From Niameybacter massiliensis (GTDB lineage Bacteria > Bacillota > Clostridia > Lachnospirales > Cellulosilyticaceae), in assembly GCF_001282685.1 (NCBI RefSeq), contig NZ_LN875035.1, positions 2,794,411-2,858,410 of the forward strand: DNA of 64,000 nucleotides. Reading direction: 5' to 3'. A model generated the notes under the pieces. The model had not been told where the DNA came from and made no database searches. It worked only from the letters and a program-made list of their open reading frames with translations. Positions 9,284 to 18,273 of this stretch are shown piece after piece. The stretch's first letter is position 1. Each line of letters begins with the position of its first letter. The translations under genes and the position numbers were made by a program.

Positions 9284-10813
9284 TTATTTTAGCAAAGCTT
9301 GGATCTCATCAATAATTTGGTTTAAATCTTCGATATGACATACAATTTGTTCTATAGCATGTTTATTGTCTTCAACTAATTCTGTTATTCCCTCTACTTG
9401 AGTCACTTCATCTTTCATGCTATTTGTAACTTCTTCATTAAATTCTACCGTCTGCTTCGTATACCCATATTGTTTTTCTGCCAATTCATCTACAACGGTT
9501 ACTTTATTAGCAGCTACTTTTAGCTGTTCTAACATCTGATTAATATCTTGTCCCATTTGAGTAATTACATTGTTATGATCCCCTATTTGCTTTGTATTTT
9601 CTCTCATAAGACCTTCTACTAAATTAGCATCTTGCTTGAAGTTATTAATCACTTCATTTACATTTTGTAAAGATTTTGTAGTGCTATCGGAAAGTTTCTT
9701 CACCTCATCAGCTACAACTGCAAATCCTCTACCATGCTCCCCAGCACGTGCAGCTTCTATTGATGCATTTAATGCTAATAAATTAGTTTCATTTGCAACC
9801 TGTTCTATAATATTTAATAGGCTATCCACTTGAGTTGTTTTACTTTGTAGCTCCTGTGCAACTTCTAGTGTATGATTGGTAGAAGTTGCAATTTCTTTAT
9901 TAATATTTAAAATATTATTTAGCTGTTTCTCATTATTAATAAATAACTGCACAAGCTCATTAGAAATATTTTGTGTTTCTTTCATTTGGTTTGATATATT
10001 GGCTACCCCAGTTTTTAGATTTAAAAGATTTTCTCTACTTTGTGATGACTTATCAAGCATCTTAGTATTACCTTGTACGATTCTTCTACTCACTTCATAT
10101 ATATTTTCCATAGAAGCTGTTTCCTCTTGTGCAATACAAGTTAAGGAATGAGAAGCATCTGTCAACTTATCCATTAGTAAGCTTACTTTACTAATAATCA
10201 TCTTTAATGCTTGGTTATTTTTCATCATACGTTCTTGCCCTACATTTGCCAAAATATGTCCTGAGAAATAGCTCATAACCACAATAGCAGCAGTATTTAA
10301 CCCTCCAACTAAAATCAGTGCAATCACTTCATCTCCTACAGGAACACTTTTAAGCACTGTTATAGGGTGTGTCATAAAATACATTACAATGATGGCAATA
10401 TTTATGATGACATTAATCACTGTAAGCTTAAAATCTTGCTGTAAGGCTACTAAAACTGTAAAGAAAATACACGTTGTCCAAAGTATTAATGATGGCATTA
10501 AATTAATTACCATTCCAAAGTTTAAAATACATATAATAAGTACACATGCTTTAAACTTTTGGTACGTCTTAATTACTATTTTATTTCCATCATACATTTT
10601 TTTTAGAATGTAACTTAAGATTATTATCTCTAATATTCCAATACATTCAAAAGCTATAAATCCTCCTATCGGTTTAGATGTGTAAAATCCAAATAACCTA
10701 CACCCTAATGAAACAACCATCGCTGCAGCAATAGCCCCAACAACGATCCAATACGTAGCTTTTGCTACAGACGTCTGATAAAACTCTAACGTTGTCATCT
10801 CTTGATTATCCAT
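9284..10813 (-). CDS. Methyl-accepting chemotaxis protein with multi-helix membrane domain
   Basis: 509 residues. Residues about 18-195 hold around six hydrophobic helices with very short loops, so the sensor is membrane-embedded and there is no large periplasmic-type ligand domain. No clear HAMP domain is seen. The cytoplasmic half is a long coiled coil with the highly conserved hairpin tip [19 protein letters not shown]. Such receptors pass signals to CheA/CheW; no che genes lie in the window. The first gene of a probable two-gene unit with the KAS III-like enzyme downstream. Ligand not predictable. Confidence 0.9.
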   Translation of the reverse strand: MDNQEMTTLEFYQTSVAKATYWIVVGAIAAAMVVSLGCRLFGFYTSKPIGGFIAFECIGILEIIILSYILKKMYDGNKIVIKTYQKFKACVLIICILNFGMVINLMPSLILWTTCIFFTVLVALQQDFKLTVINVIINIAIIVMYFMTHPITVLKSVPVGDEVIALILVGGLNTAAIVVMSYFSGHILANVGQERMMKNNQALKMIISKVSLLMDKLTDASHSLTCIAQEETASMENIYEVSRRIVQGNTKMLDKSSQSRENLLNLKTGVANISNQMKETQNISNELVQLFINNEKQLNNILNINKEIATSTNHTLEVAQELQSKTTQVDSLLNIIEQVANETNLLALNASIEAARAGEHGRGFAVVADEVKKLSDSTTKSLQNVNEVINNFKQDANLVEGLMRENTKQIGDHNNVITQMGQDINQMLEQLKVAANKVTVVDELAEKQYGYTKQTVEFNEEVTNSMKDEVTQVEGITELVEDNKHAIEQIVCHIEDLNQIIDEIQALLK

Positions 10814-10931
10814 ATTGAGTTCTCCTGCTTTTTATATTTGTTTATGGGTAGCATAAATATTATATAATATTTTAAACACCAGTTCAAATTAGAATTGATA
10901 ATTAAATTATGTTTTCAGTCTGATTTCATAA

Positions 10932-10962
10932 TAAAAGAGACTATTGTGTCAATAGTCCCTTC
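10932..10962 (-). terminator. Intrinsic terminator of the tldD-tldE operon
   Basis: Stem GACTATTG (10939-10946) / CAATAGTC (10950-10957), 3-nt loop, extended by G-A/C-T flanks, with an A-rich + strand on the left giving the U tract for minus-strand transcription. Confidence 0.8.
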
Positions 10963-10973
10963 CTTATTTTAAC

Positions 10974-12251
10974 CTATTCTCCTGCAACCATTATATCTTC
11001 TAAGCAGATAGATACTGGACCTTCATAACCTTTTCTTACTTGACATTCCTTTGAAAGCATCAAATTATGCTGTACTTCTTGAATATTACCTGAAATTGAG
11101 CCACCTGTAAGTGGTGTAACTTTATCCCCTTCATGATAAAGAGCAAGTCTCATTTCTCCACCAAAATCTCCAGTAAAAGGATCTATTTGAAAATCGGAAA
11201 AGCTAAGGACTTCTAAATAAGTTCCTTGTTTCATTTCTTCTAATGTATGTGTACCTTCTGCAACTTTCACAGTACCATAAGACCCTGTTGGCTCTATACC
11301 TAGATAATGAGCAAACTTACATGCTCCATGAATAGTTTTTAAAACACCATCTTGAAGTAATACACGGTCTACCATTTTGATACCTTCACCACTATAGGGA
11401 TCTGTTGCTTTTAATATAATATTTAGCTTATCCCCTTTTACATCTTCCCCTTGCACACAGTCTTCTACTTTAAAATTAGAGTACTTTGGATAAACCATGC
11501 TAGATGCAGATTTAAAGGTATAGTAATCTAATAAAGTTGCTATATGGATATCTGATAATATAACTTTGTACTTACCTGTACGAGGATTGTCTTTTGCTTG
11601 TGCTCTTAATGCCGTTGTTTCTAGTGCACCTTTTACTTTAAGTGCAAGTGCCTCACATTCTAAGTTTTCATAATAGAACTCATGATAGGTCTCTACATCT
11701 TGAGGCACTCTACATTGAACGACAAACTCTCCTTTTGCACAGTATTTTTCATAGGATACATCTATCCCTTCTGAATTTAAAATATGTATTGTACGTTTTT
11801 CAACGAAGACTTCACTTGAATTTATAAAAGTTTCTTCTTGCGTATCATATTTAAATAAGGCATCTGTAAGCTTTCTAATACATTCTTCTAAAGAATAACT
11901 TGCTAAAGAGGTCTGAGTACATATCTTATCTTCTTTCTCTCCTTTAGGTAAAGGATAGTAAAGATTGTTTGCAAAAGAAGCAGCATAATATGCATCTTTA
12001 AGTGTATCATCTACTTCTTCATAAGACATACTTGGATAAATCTTTGCTGTTGCAGAGCCTCTCATCTTTGTACCATCTTTTTCAAAATCACGAAATACAT
12101 TAACAACATAGTGTGTTACTTTTTTCATGCGACTCATATCAAGTTCTTTTTTTACAAAGAATAACTCTACAGACTCTACTTCTGCTTCATTAATAAGATA
12201 GGTCTCTATCTGATTTGTTTTAAGTGCTTGTAAAATTTGTTCTTTCATCAT
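10974..12251 (-). CDS. tldE: TldD/PmbA family protein, TldE-like non-catalytic subunit
   Basis: 425 residues. Similar in layout to PmbA/TldE: no HExxxH zinc motif, with a conserved C-terminal part (LTGGSISGNIQEV, then the end region around VRKGYEGPVSICLEDIMVAGE). TldE forms a heterodimer with TldD, in which only TldD carries zinc; the complex trims unfolded peptides and matures some ribosomal peptides. Begins 9 bp after the tldD stop, with a GGGGGG ribosome site there; either of two adjacent ATG codons (12251 or 12248) could be used. Cotranscribed with tldD. Confidence 0.9.
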   Translation of the reverse strand: MMKEQILQALKTNQIETYLINEAEVESVELFFVKKELDMSRMKKVTHYVVNVFRDFEKDGTKMRGSATAKIYPSMSYEEVDDTLKDAYYAASFANNLYYPLPKGEKEDKICTQTSLASYSLEECIRKLTDALFKYDTQEETFINSSEVFVEKRTIHILNSEGIDVSYEKYCAKGEFVVQCRVPQDVETYHEFYYENLECEALALKVKGALETTALRAQAKDNPRTGKYKVILSDIHIATLLDYYTFKSASSMVYPKYSNFKVEDCVQGEDVKGDKLNIILKATDPYSGEGIKMVDRVLLQDGVLKTIHGACKFAHYLGIEPTGSYGTVKVAEGTHTLEEMKQGTYLEVLSFSDFQIDPFTGDFGGEMRLALYHEGDKVTPLTGGSISGNIQEVQHNLMLSKECQVRKGYEGPVSICLEDIMVAGE

Positions 12252-12260
12252 CTTCCCCCC

Positions 12261-13688
12261 TTATCCTAATCTTACTCGTGTTTTAATATATGGACCACCA
12301 GTAGATACTTTGACCCATTCTTTATAGCCTTTACCACAAGCACCTGTACCTACTAATTGTAGATCCTTAGATACCATAGAAATCGATTTTAATAAATCTG
12401 GTACATATCCTGTTAATACAACTGGTGAAAAGATTTTACCTGTTAACTTACCATCTTTAATTTCTCTTGCAATACTTACCATACATTGGATTCCCCAGTT
12501 TTTAGGGTCTTCCATACCACTAGCACTTGCATCAAGTAGATAGCCATCTTGAATGGAAGCAATCATTTCCTCTAAACTAGAATCTCCTGGTTTAAAATAG
12601 GTATTAGTCATACGTGTATACGCTTTTCTTTCATAGCTTTCACGTCTACCATTGCCTGTTGGTCTAGTATCTAATTTCATAGAAGTTAATCTGTCACTAA
12701 TACCTTGTTTTAAGATCCCTTTATCGATAATAACAATATCTTGGGCAAGTGTGCCTTCATCATCAAAGAAATAAGAACCTGTATTTTCTACACCAACTGC
12801 CCCATCATGCATTGTAACAAGAGGGGAGGCCACATATTCATCAATGTATTCTTTTGCAAGGGCACGGTCTTTAACAAACATATCCATCTCTACACCATGT
12901 CCAAAAGCTTCATGTGCAATAAGACCTGATACATCCGGTGCACAAATCACATCATATGTACCTGGTATCATTTTTTCACTATGTAGAAGTTCACAAGCTA
13001 TTTGTACAATTTCTTCTACCGAGCTATCCATTTCATTTAATAGCTCACTTCCACAAGCCCCTGAGAAACCTTTATAATGATAGTTATTTTTGTTACCATC
13101 ATCGCTCATACACATTAATGCACCCGTTGACCACATCAGGCTTTGCTCCAAATCTTTATTATTAGATAAAAAGCATTTACTAATTTCTAGGTATTCAAAA
13201 TCTGCACGAAAATCAACAACTCTCTCATCTAAAGATTTTCCTTTAGAATGTAATGCTGTTAATATCTCTATGATTTTTTCATCCCCTAAGCTGCGTGGAT
13301 GTTGGTCTATTTCTTTTGCTTTAGAGAAAGTACAGCTTTCTTCTTCAAGCTTTTCATATTGTCCTTCGGTAAGATTATCACTCAAATCTTCCGGCAACTT
13401 ATTTACTTTCATAATTTGGTTTAAAAGTTCATCTATACTATTTGCATCTATTTCATTAAAAACATACTCACTATAGCCTATACCATTATAAACTTTAGCA
13501 ACAAAGCCTCTTTCATCAAACATGCCATTTCCAATATTGGTCCCTGCACGTGATACCCGATAACTTTTCCCTTTAGCATCTGTCCCTAAAATAGAAGCAT
13601 ATGGGTAAACTTCTAATAACTTATTTAATAAACTTATCAAATAAGGCTTAACCTGTTTTAAATAAGGGCTCATTTCTACTTTCATCAT
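12261..13688 (-). CDS. tldD: TldD metalloprotease subunit
   Basis: 475 residues. The zinc-binding signature HEAFGHGVEMD is seen around residue 257, followed by the conserved GSYFFDDEG segment and a C-terminal VVLTGYVPDLLKS/GTGACGKGY region typical of TldD. The partner tldE follows directly, which supports a heterodimeric protease. Family role: proteolysis of unstructured peptides and maturation of modified peptides such as microcin B17; no peptide precursor is recognised nearby, so housekeeping peptide breakdown is the safer reading. Start at 13688 or the next ATG; AGGAAGG precedes. Confidence 0.93.
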   Translation of the reverse strand: MMKVEMSPYLKQVKPYLISLLNKLLEVYPYASILGTDAKGKSYRVSRAGTNIGNGMFDERGFVAKVYNGIGYSEYVFNEIDANSIDELLNQIMKVNKLPEDLSDNLTEGQYEKLEEESCTFSKAKEIDQHPRSLGDEKIIEILTALHSKGKSLDERVVDFRADFEYLEISKCFLSNNKDLEQSLMWSTGALMCMSDDGNKNNYHYKGFSGACGSELLNEMDSSVEEIVQIACELLHSEKMIPGTYDVICAPDVSGLIAHEAFGHGVEMDMFVKDRALAKEYIDEYVASPLVTMHDGAVGVENTGSYFFDDEGTLAQDIVIIDKGILKQGISDRLTSMKLDTRPTGNGRRESYERKAYTRMTNTYFKPGDSSLEEMIASIQDGYLLDASASGMEDPKNWGIQCMVSIAREIKDGKLTGKIFSPVVLTGYVPDLLKSISMVSKDLQLVGTGACGKGYKEWVKVSTGGPYIKTRVRLG

Positions 13689-13814
13689 TTCACCTTCCTC
13701 TTCTAGATTGTACTATACTTTTTTATTCTATTATGTAAAAATTCTAAATTCAACTCTATTTTCATATATTAAACATTAATTTTTGTTAATAAATAGTGCT
13801 TTTTATAAACTATA

Positions 13815-13823
13815 TGGTATACT
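13815..13823 (+). promoter_or_regulatory. Extended -10 promoter for the two-helix membrane protein
   Basis: TGGTATACT: a TG element one base before TATACT (13818-13823), 43 bases before the start codon. No convincing -35 is seen at 17 bp, which an extended -10 tolerates. Confidence 0.45.
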
Positions 13824-13865
13824 AAGACATATTAACAAATGAGGCGAAAAGCCAGGAGGTACTTT

Positions 13866-14207
13866 ATGAAACTATCTGACTTTCATGTTCAAATAGGCAC
13901 TAAGTCCATCAATGGAATATGGGCTGCCATTCTTGCAATCGTCATTGCAATCCCTATCCTTGCACTTGTAGGTGTTATTTTAGCAGGGGTATTTTCTATT
14001 GTTGGTGTCATCATTACAATCGCATTAGGTATAGCAGGTATTGCTATTATTATAGGACTTCTTTCACTCCTTATTCCAAAAAGCTGGCGTGAAAAACTAG
14101 GTATTCATGTAAACTTCTCTCGTGAGCATGCACAAACTTCTAAACCTAAAACGACGCCTGATGGAAAACCTATTATTGATGTAGACTTTGAAGAAGAAAA
14201 TAAATAA
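13866..14207 (+). CDS. Small two-helix membrane protein of unknown function
   Basis: 113 residues from MKLSDFHVQIG; AGGAGG at 13854-13859 selects this ATG over the upstream in-frame one at 13839. Two long hydrophobic segments (residues about 18-45 and 47-70, rich in Ile, Val, Ala, Gly) are followed by a charged, Lys/Pro-rich tail ending in DVDFEEENK, expected in the cytoplasm. No named family recognised. It has its own promoter and terminator. Confidence 0.7.
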   Translation: MKLSDFHVQIGTKSINGIWAAILAIVIAIPILALVGVILAGVFSIVGVIITIALGIAGIAIIIGLLSLLIPKSWREKLGIHVNFSREHAQTSKPKTTPDGKPIIDVDFEEENK

Positions 14208-14240
14208 AAAAGCTACTGCATTTAATGCAGTAGCTTTTCT
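14207..14240 (+). terminator. Intrinsic terminator
   Basis: AAAAAGCTACTGCAT / ATGCAGTAGCTTTT with a TTA loop, U tracts on both sides; can end both the small membrane protein (+) and the SGNH gene (-). Confidence 0.88.
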
Positions 14241-14273
14241 TATATCTAATACTTCTAAGTAATTATGTACTTA

Positions 14274-15632
14274 TTATACTTCTAACTTATAAGCCAACTG
14301 TAGCATTTGAGATTTTTCATTCCATAAGCCCAGTGTCTTAACTGCTCCATGAAACATATTAAGATGTCCTGCTGCCCCTGGGTGAATACAGGATTCATCC
14401 CCAGCTGCAATCCAACCACCGCGTTTAATCATTGCCAGATGAGCTTGGCCCATTTGCATCCATTCATCATAATGATTAATCAGTATAATTTCATTTTCTT
14501 TTGCACATTCTTTTATGGCTTCTACATATGGAATAAGTCTTATACCTCTTTCACTTGGTGCATCTAAACAAGGATTAGGTGCACGGAGCACAGGGATAGC
14601 CCCAACTTCTTTAATATCTTTTACTATTTTATAAAGATTTTTTCTAAAGGCTTCTAAACTCACGTCACTTACACAATCATTGGTTCCAAACATAATAAAG
14701 ACCACATCCACATACTTTTTGTACATCTCAAATCGTGCTTTATAGTTTTCAAGTTGGTCTTTTGTTGTAGCACCTGATACAGCTGTGTTAATAACCACAT
14801 CGCCCACTCTTCCATACTCATCTTTCAAAAATTGCTCAAAGAGTTGAGGAAAACTTGCATACCCATGTGTATGCAAGGCACCATGTGTAATACTATCTCC
14901 TATAAACAACCAACGTAATGGTTGATCTTTATCTCTTTGAATAAGTGACTTAATAGAGCAAGCATATGGATTTTCCTCTAGCGTACTTTGCCCCTTCTGA
15001 TATGTCTCCACTACTTCATCTAATGCAAAAGTTGTTACATCACCAATAGTTCCCTGCATCAACTGGTAGCCTATCTCTAAATGTCCGAGTGTATCTAATT
15101 CACCTTTACTATAACTTTTTCCTTTGGTCACACATTGATTATAATGATCTATTAGTATAATCATATGATCTTCTTTTGCCATCTCTATCATTACCTGAGC
15201 ACACTTGTGAGCTTGCTGATTAAGATCATCTTCTTTTGCAGGTACAGGAGTCTGCAGTATAACTACAGCACCTATTTGTTTTACTTTTTCTACAAATATT
15301 TTGAGTGCTTCTTCAAACATACTCACCGTTTCAAATTTACCGTGATAATCTTCTGGTCCTGCTAAAAAGGCTACTGCCTTAGGTTGATACATACTTACTA
15401 ATGTATCAAATTTCTCATTAATTGATTTTATATTTTGACCTGCTTGAGCAGTATTGATTGTATAACGTTCTCTTGTCCCAACATGGTCATTATCTCGCTT
15501 TTCCCATCTAATATGTTCTTCAAAATGTCCAATGAAGTTTCTAGCGCCTTGTGTTTGATGCCATCCTCCTTGTACATTTATTCCTCCTGTAAATACCCAT
15601 GTGTTACCACTCTCTAGATTAAATAAGTCCAT
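14274..15632 (-). CDS. Tandem SGNH/GDSL hydrolase, first domain apparently inactive
   Basis: 452 residues forming two SGNH-fold halves. The C-terminal half (about 235-450) is complete: WLFIGDSITHG with the nucleophile Ser near 247, the GTNDC block, and the Asp/His block DESCIHPGAAGH. The N-terminal half (about 8-210) has matching secondary structure, but the GDS box reads TGGIN and the final block is LDTLGHLEIGY, without DxxH. So the first domain probably lost catalysis and may bind substrate. No signal peptide, so a cytoplasmic esterase or carbohydrate deacetylase is likely. AAGGAGAAGG precedes the ATG. A structured RNA and terminator lie immediately upstream. Confidence 0.82.
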   Translation of the reverse strand: MDLFNLESGNTWVFTGGINVQGGWHQTQGARNFIGHFEEHIRWEKRDNDHVGTRERYTINTAQAGQNIKSINEKFDTLVSMYQPKAVAFLAGPEDYHGKFETVSMFEEALKIFVEKVKQIGAVVILQTPVPAKEDDLNQQAHKCAQVMIEMAKEDHMIILIDHYNQCVTKGKSYSKGELDTLGHLEIGYQLMQGTIGDVTTFALDEVVETYQKGQSTLEENPYACSIKSLIQRDKDQPLRWLFIGDSITHGALHTHGYASFPQLFEQFLKDEYGRVGDVVINTAVSGATTKDQLENYKARFEMYKKYVDVVFIMFGTNDCVSDVSLEAFRKNLYKIVKDIKEVGAIPVLRAPNPCLDAPSERGIRLIPYVEAIKECAKENEIILINHYDEWMQMGQAHLAMIKRGGWIAAGDESCIHPGAAGHLNMFHGAVKTLGLWNEKSQMLQLAYKLEV

Positions 15633-15662
15633 GTAACCTTCTCCTTGTACATTTATATATAG

Positions 15663-15719
15663 AAAAAGCTAATTTAAGTTGTCCCCCCTTAAAACACATA
15701 GACAAACTTAAATTAGCTT
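15663..15719 (-). terminator. Long-stem terminator between the structured RNA and the SGNH gene
   Basis: Arms 15666-15683 and 15701-15719 (AAGCTAATTTAAGTT core) form about 18 bp, and the minus strand continues into five U. The loop contains a run of six G (AAGGGGGGAC on the minus strand). It ends the upstream RNA only about 30 bases before the SGNH start codon, so it is either the RNA's own terminator or an attenuator. Confidence 0.8.
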
Positions 15720-15723
15720 CTTT

Positions 15724-15889
15724 GTAGTGCCCATTGAGCTACTACTACGCTATATTCTCCTTTATAAAACCTTCCTAGTACTATACTTTGCTTACCAGGT
15801 GCAGCAGTCCTTCACCTAATTCCTCTCTTAGTGAAAAAAGCATCCCTCTTTTTATTATACACTGCAAGGTTTCAATTTAGGCACCCTAC
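15724..15889 (-). ncRNA. Structured noncoding RNA, family not established (raiA-motif-like is one hypothesis)
   Basis: About 500 bases between bioA and the SGNH gene hold no open frame but, read on the minus strand, show nested helices: GTAG-GG-TGCC (15880-15889) pairs with GGCACTAC (15724-15731); inside it AAACCTT (15866-15872) pairs with AAGGTTT (15767-15773); inside that AGGTG (15813-15817) pairs with CACCT (15797-15801). Unpaired parts are purine-rich. A consensus promoter lies upstream at 16026-16054 and a strong terminator downstream. This could be a stand-alone RNA or a leader controlling the SGNH gene. It lacks the cores of the TPP, FMN, cobalamin, SAM, lysine, glycine and T-box classes that I know. 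Confidence 0.55.
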
Positions 15890-15960
15890 ACTTATGGATT
15901 ACATTAAGTATAAAACTAGTCATGTCTATAATCTTATAGAATGTAGCTTAATCGTTAGTG

Positions 15961-15991
15961 CTATATAATAGCCACTTTTACTATTATATAG
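15961..15991. repeat. Perfect 11-bp inverted repeat upstream of the structured RNA
   Basis: CTATATAATAG (15961-15971), 9-nt loop, CTATTATATAG (15981-15991). A second small hairpin with arms AAAGAATTG / CAATTCTTT lies at 15994-16015. Both would be in the 5' part of a transcript from the 16026-16054 promoter and may be RNA helices or operator sites. Confidence 0.5.
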
Positions 15992-16025
15992 TTAAAGAAT
16001 TGATAGCAATTCTTTTTACAATTTA

Positions 16026-16054
16026 ATTATATAAACGTTTTTTAGACAAGTCAA
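16026..16054 (-). promoter_or_regulatory. Sigma-A type promoter driving the structured RNA / SGNH transcript
   Basis: On the minus strand TTGACT (16049-16054), 17-bp spacer, TATAAT (16026-16031). Expected start near 16018, about 300 bases before the terminator at 15719. No gene begins before that, so the transcript is first of all noncoding. Confidence 0.65.
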
Positions 16055-16136
16055 TAATATTTTGCTATCAATCAAAAATATACTTATTATAAATACCTAA
16101 TATATATCTTATATAATGAAGAAACTCATTTTAAAA

Positions 16137-17501
16137 TCAAAGCTTAGATTTGTTAATTACTCCATTAAAATAGGTTTCTATACTTGCTTTGCAAATTGCA
16201 ATCATCTCATCCATTTCTTCTTCTGTCATACTAAGAGGTGGATTAAAATAGAGTACATTGCCTAATGGACGTAGTAATAATCCTTTTGACACTGCTATTT
16301 TATAAATCTCATATCCTATTCTTAACTCACTTGAAAATGGCTCCTTTGTCCTTTTATCTCGTACAAGCTCAATGCCATTAATAAAACCAATATGACGGAT
16401 CTCACCTACGTAAGGTAAATCTCCTAGCGCATCCTCTACTTTCTTATGAAATAAAGCATTTCTACTTGGTAATCCTTCTAGTATTTTTTCGTCTTCAAAA
16501 ATATTTAGTACTGCAAGTGCGCAACTTGCACCTAGAGGATTGCCACTATAAGTATGGCTATGCATAAAAGATCTCCCCTCTAAATAATCTGCATAAAAGG
16601 CGTCATATACTTTATTCGTAGTGGCTACTAAAGCCATCGGCATATATCCACCAGTCAAACCTTTAGAGAGACAAATCATATCTGGGCTTATACCTGCATG
16701 TTCACAAGCAAACATTTTCCCTGTACGCCCAAATCCAACAGCTATTTCATCTGCTATTAAGTGGATGTCATACTGGTCACATGCTTCTCTTAGCTTCTTC
16801 AGATAAATAGCTGGATATATTTTCATCCCTGCTGCTGCTTGCACCAAAGGTTCTATAATAAAAGCTGATACTTCTTGTCCATACATCTTTAATTCCTTTT
16901 CTACTTTCTCAAAGCATTCTGCTTGACAGTTCTCTCTACACTTTCCATATGGACAGCGATAACAATCTGGTCCTTGTACTCTTGTTACATCTATCATAAG
17001 TGGCTTATAAACTTCTGTATAAATATCTAAATCTCCCACTGATAATGCACCTATGGTCTCACCGTGATAAGCATCTGTCAAAGCCATAAAACGTTTCTTA
17101 TTAGACTGCCCCGTTTGTGCATGATAATGGAAACTCATTTTAAGTGCCGCCTCTACAGCAGCGGAACCATTATCCGTAAAGAAAAACTTATCTAGCCCTT
17201 TAGGCAATACTTTATGCAACCTGTCACACAGTTCAATGACAGGCTTATGTGTAAAATTAGCAAAAATCACATGCTCTAAACTTTCTACTTGTTTGCAAAG
17301 TGCAGCATTGATTTTAGGATTTGAATGTCCAAATAAATTACACCACCAAGAACTTACTGCATCTAGATATACATTACCATGTGTATCATAAAGTCTAAGC
17401 CCCTTTCCTTTTTCTATCACTATAGGCTTAAAGCTTTCATAGTCTTTCATCTGAGAACAAGGGTGCCATATATATTCTAAATCCTTTTCTATATAATCCA
17501 T
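16137..17501 (-). CDS. bioA: Adenosylmethionine-8-amino-7-oxononanoate aminotransferase
   Basis: 454 residues from [32 protein letters not shown] lies between the upstream in-frame ATG (17522) and this one and favours 17501. Class III PLP-dependent aminotransferase: the PLP lysine is in [12 protein letters not shown] (about residue 280), preceded by [14 protein letters not shown]. BioA uses SAM as amino donor to make 7,8-diaminopelargonate in biotin synthesis. The extra cysteine cluster near residues 175-195 ([17 protein letters not shown]) is unusual in its density; such inserts occur in clostridial BioA and might bind metal. Last gene of bioY-bioB-bioD-bioA, 58 bp after bioD. Confidence 0.95.
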   Translation of the reverse strand: MDYIEKDLEYIWHPCSQMKDYESFKPIVIEKGKGLRLYDTHGNVYLDAVSSWWCNLFGHSNPKINAALCKQVESLEHVIFANFTHKPVIELCDRLHKVLPKGLDKFFFTDNGSAAVEAALKMSFHYHAQTGQSNKKRFMALTDAYHGETIGALSVGDLDIYTEVYKPLMIDVTRVQGPDCYRCPYGKCRENCQAECFEKVEKELKMYGQEVSAFIIEPLVQAAAGMKIYPAIYLKKLREACDQYDIHLIADEIAVGFGRTGKMFACEHAGISPDMICLSKGLTGGYMPMALVATTNKVYDAFYADYLEGRSFMHSHTYSGNPLGASCALAVLNIFEDEKILEGLPSRNALFHKKVEDALGDLPYVGEIRHIGFINGIELVRDKRTKEPFSSELRIGYEIYKIAVSKGLLLRPLGNVLYFNPPLSMTEEEMDEMIAICKASIETYFNGVINKSKL

Positions 17502-17580
17502 TACCTCTTCACCTCTTCCCATTTCATTAATACCTATTCATTTTTTATTTAAATGAGTTTATTAGCATGAGCTCATCTAG

Positions 17581-18273
17581 CTAACTATATAGTTCAAGAA
17601 GCTTCTCTATATCTAACTCAGCTTGCTTCTCTTTGCATTTCATTCTTGGAATAGTTGCTATAACCTCCACTTTACTTAGACGTTCTATCATTTGCCTATT
17701 ATCCTCATGTAATCTATTACCTATTTCATACTCATTAAGAATAATCCCTTTAATAGGTATTCCTAATTGTCTGATATAAGCAACTGTTAGTATGGTATGA
17801 TTGATTGTTCCAAGTCCTGCACGTGCTACAATCACCACTGGAAGTTCTAATAACTTTATAATATCTTCTAACAAAATCACTTCTGTATCACTTACTTGAA
17901 TAGGACAAATAATACCGCCACTTCCTTCAACAGTAATATACTCATATCTTTTAGAGAGCGCCTCATAATCTCTTTTGATCTTATCAAGTTTAATAGGTCT
18001 TCCTTCTATTTGTGAAGCAAGATGAGGAGAAACTGCTGTTTCAAAAGTATAGGAAACACATCTATCATATTCTTCCTCTATACCTGCTCTTGTCAAAACT
18101 TCCTTTGCATCACCTGGTATAAGCTTACCATCCTCATAATAACCACCACTTAAAGCTGCCTTATAATATCCTACTTGTATACCCTGTTTTCTAAGTGCCT
18201 CTACCATCAGACTGGTTACAAAAGTCTTTCCCGCATCGGTATCTGTTGCTGTAATAAATATTCCTTTACTCAT
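17581..18273 (-). CDS. bioD: Dethiobiotin synthetase
   Basis: 230 residues. ATP-binding P-loop TATDTDAGKTFVTS at residues 8-21 and the family block VEGSGGIICP. Carboxylates 7,8-diaminopelargonate with ATP to dethiobiotin. The start overlaps the bioB stop by 8 bases, a sign of translational coupling. Cytoplasmic. Confidence 0.96.
   Translation of the reverse strand: MSKGIFITATDTDAGKTFVTSLMVEALRKQGIQVGYYKAALSGGYYEDGKLIPGDAKEVLTRAGIEEEYDRCVSYTFETAVSPHLASQIEGRPIKLDKIKRDYEALSKRYEYITVEGSGGIICPIQVSDTEVILLEDIIKLLELPVVIVARAGLGTINHTILTVAYIRQLGIPIKGIILNEYEIGNRLHEDNRQMIERLSKVEVIATIPRMKCKEKQAELDIEKLLELYS

Noticed and set aside
15724-15760. tRNA-like D-arm motif (GTAGCTCAATGG) inside the structured RNA
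   Set aside because: No acceptor stem, anticodon arm or T-loop box (GGTTCGA) is found around it; it is explained as part of the long-range helix.
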